Assembly: GCA_015661965.1 (NCBI GenBank) | Contig: DQVA01000111.1 | Location: 1-6,248 of the forward strand | DNA: 6,248 bases | Source of the DNA: Candidatus Bipolaricaulota bacterium | GTDB lineage: Bacteria; Bipolaricaulota; Bipolaricaulia; Bipolaricaulales; Bipolaricaulaceae | Reading direction: 5' to 3' | In this document: positions 5,614-6,248 of the stretch, piece after piece | Numbering within the stretch: position 1 is the stretch's first letter | How the letters are laid out: each line of letters starts with the position of its first letter | Program-made: the position numbers and the translations under genes | Notes under the pieces: generated by a model | Told to the model about the DNA's origin: nothing | Databases searched by the model: none | What the model saw: the letters and a program-made list of their open reading frames with translations, nothing else

Positions 5614-6248
5614 TCGAAGCCGCTAGGGATTCGGCCAATTTTAGGTCTGGGGGGTGGGTGATTTTTAGGTTGCGGGGGTCGCCGGGCACGGCCGCCACCG
5701 GCATCCCCAGGGCGAGGAGCGCCGCGGCGTCGTCGGGGAGGGAGAGGCCGCCCCGCTCGGCGTGCTCCAGGGCGGAGAGGAGAAGCTCCCGCCGGAAGGC
5801 TTGCGGGGTTTGGATGCGGACCAGGCCCGGGCGGGGCACCGCCTCGGCCCGCAAAAGGCCCCGCCCATCCACGTACCGCACCGTATCCACCACCGGGATC
5901 GTGGGCACCGCCCCCCCGTGCTCCTGGGCCGCGGCGAGCACCCGGCGGATGAGTTCAGGGCTGACCAACGGGCGGGCCACGTCGTGGATGAGTACGTACT
6001 CGCCCCGGGCTGCCTCCACCCCGGCCCGAGCGGAATCCTGCCGCCGCTCACCACCGAGAACCACCCGTAACGGGAGTCGCACCCCCGGAAGGGCCTCCGT
6101 CACCTGCCCTTCCTCCCCTGGCCGGGCCACCACCACCAGTTCCCCCACCGCCCCGGAGGCCACGAACGCCCCTGCACACCAGTGAAGTAAGGGGCGGCCG
6201 CGCAAGCTGGCGAACGCCTTGCCGCCGCCGAACCGGACCCCCCGGCCG
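5597..6248 (-). CDS. ispD: 2-C-methyl-D-erythritol 4-phosphate cytidylyltransferase, 5' end beyond window
   Basis: IspD is the third enzyme of the MEP isoprenoid pathway. It joins CTP and 2-C-methyl-D-erythritol 4-phosphate to give CDP-ME and diphosphate in the cytosol. About 216 residues are visible of the usual 225-235. At the right edge the frame continues as GRGVRFGGGKAF, the N-terminal GxGxRxG...K nucleotide motif, so only the first dozen or so residues are missing. Further motifs in order are GRPLLHW, GGERRQDSARAG (GGxxRxxS), LIHDVARP with the metal-binding Asp, PVVDTVR, RIQTPQAF, PDDAAAL and NLKITHPPDLKLAE. All are typical of IspD, and the known catalytic Arg and Lys of the N-terminal loop are present. 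A TTG at 6205 could be mistaken for a start but would remove that loop. Whether ispF or another MEP gene adjoins cannot be seen. Fusion to ispF is excluded, because the frame stops at the normal IspD end. Confidence 0.95.
   Translation of the reverse strand, partial: GRGVRFGGGKAFASLRGRPLLHWCAGAFVASGAVGELVVVARPGEEGQVTEALPGVRLPLRVVLGGERRQDSARAGVEAARGEYVLIHDVARPLVSPELIRRVLAAAQEHGGAVPTIPVVDTVRYVDGRGLLRAEAVPRPGLVRIQTPQAFRRELLLSALEHAERGGLSLPDDAAALLALGMPVAAVPGDPRNLKITHPPDLKLAESLAASINLAF

Noticed and set aside
4935..6185. Plus-strand open frame of 416 codons across eamA and ispD
   Set aside because: It runs out of frame through eamA and then antisense to ispD. It is Arg/Pro/Gly/His-rich with no domain.
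6203..6205. TTG as the start of ispD
   Set aside because: The frame continues upstream to the window edge with the conserved GxGxRFG...K nucleotide-binding loop, so the real start lies outside.
1..6248. RNA genes, CRISPR arrays, insertion sequences, attachment sites
   Set aside because: I looked for cloverleaf-like tRNA segments, regularly spaced repeats, transposase motifs and flanking terminal repeats and saw none. Nearly all bases are accounted for by protein genes.

Overview
This window looks like ordinary, densely packed bacterial chromosome of high G+C content (roughly two thirds by eye). Starts are often GTG, and genes overlap by one to four bases. An ispD gene of the MEP isoprenoid pathway argues for a bacterium rather than an archaeon. 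A DUF4438 protein, from memory a family common in Thermotogae and other anaerobes, hints at an anaerobic, perhaps thermophilic lineage such as Thermotogae relatives or Bipolaricaulota. That placement is a low-confidence inference. I see no mobile element, rRNA, tRNA or CRISPR, and no gene-free stretch longer than about 130 bases.

Left part (1-2700). A broken 3' end of a metallo-beta-lactamase/beta-CASP type gene (plus strand, ending at 98) meets a minus-strand operon that reads, in transcription order, CsoR-type copper-sensing repressor, DUF4438 protein, class III PLP-dependent aminotransferase. The genes are 8 bases apart or less (or overlap by 4, depending on the start), so they are probably co-transcribed. 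No copper ATPase or chaperone gene is present in the window.

Divergent control region (2695-2822). This holds a perfect inverted repeat (CCCACC-TGG-GGTGGG, 2714-2728) just upstream of csoR. It also holds a plausible sigma-70-like promoter and a strong ribosome binding site for the rightward genes.

Right part (2823-5613). A rightward, translationally coupled run encodes a succinyl-CoA synthetase alpha subunit (sucD), the translation-associated P-loop ATPase YchF, and a ten-helix EamA/DMT-family transporter. The usual partner sucC is not next to sucD. The run ends by overlapping, tail to tail, the 3' end of ispD on the minus strand, whose 5' end lies beyond the right edge.

The genes do not form one pathway: central metabolism, translation, membrane transport and isoprenoid synthesis are mixed. 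The most unusual item is the CsoR-DUF4438-aminotransferase arrangement, where a metal-type repressor appears to head an operon of amino-acid-like metabolism plus a protein of unknown function. I found no clear evidence of a wholly new system.
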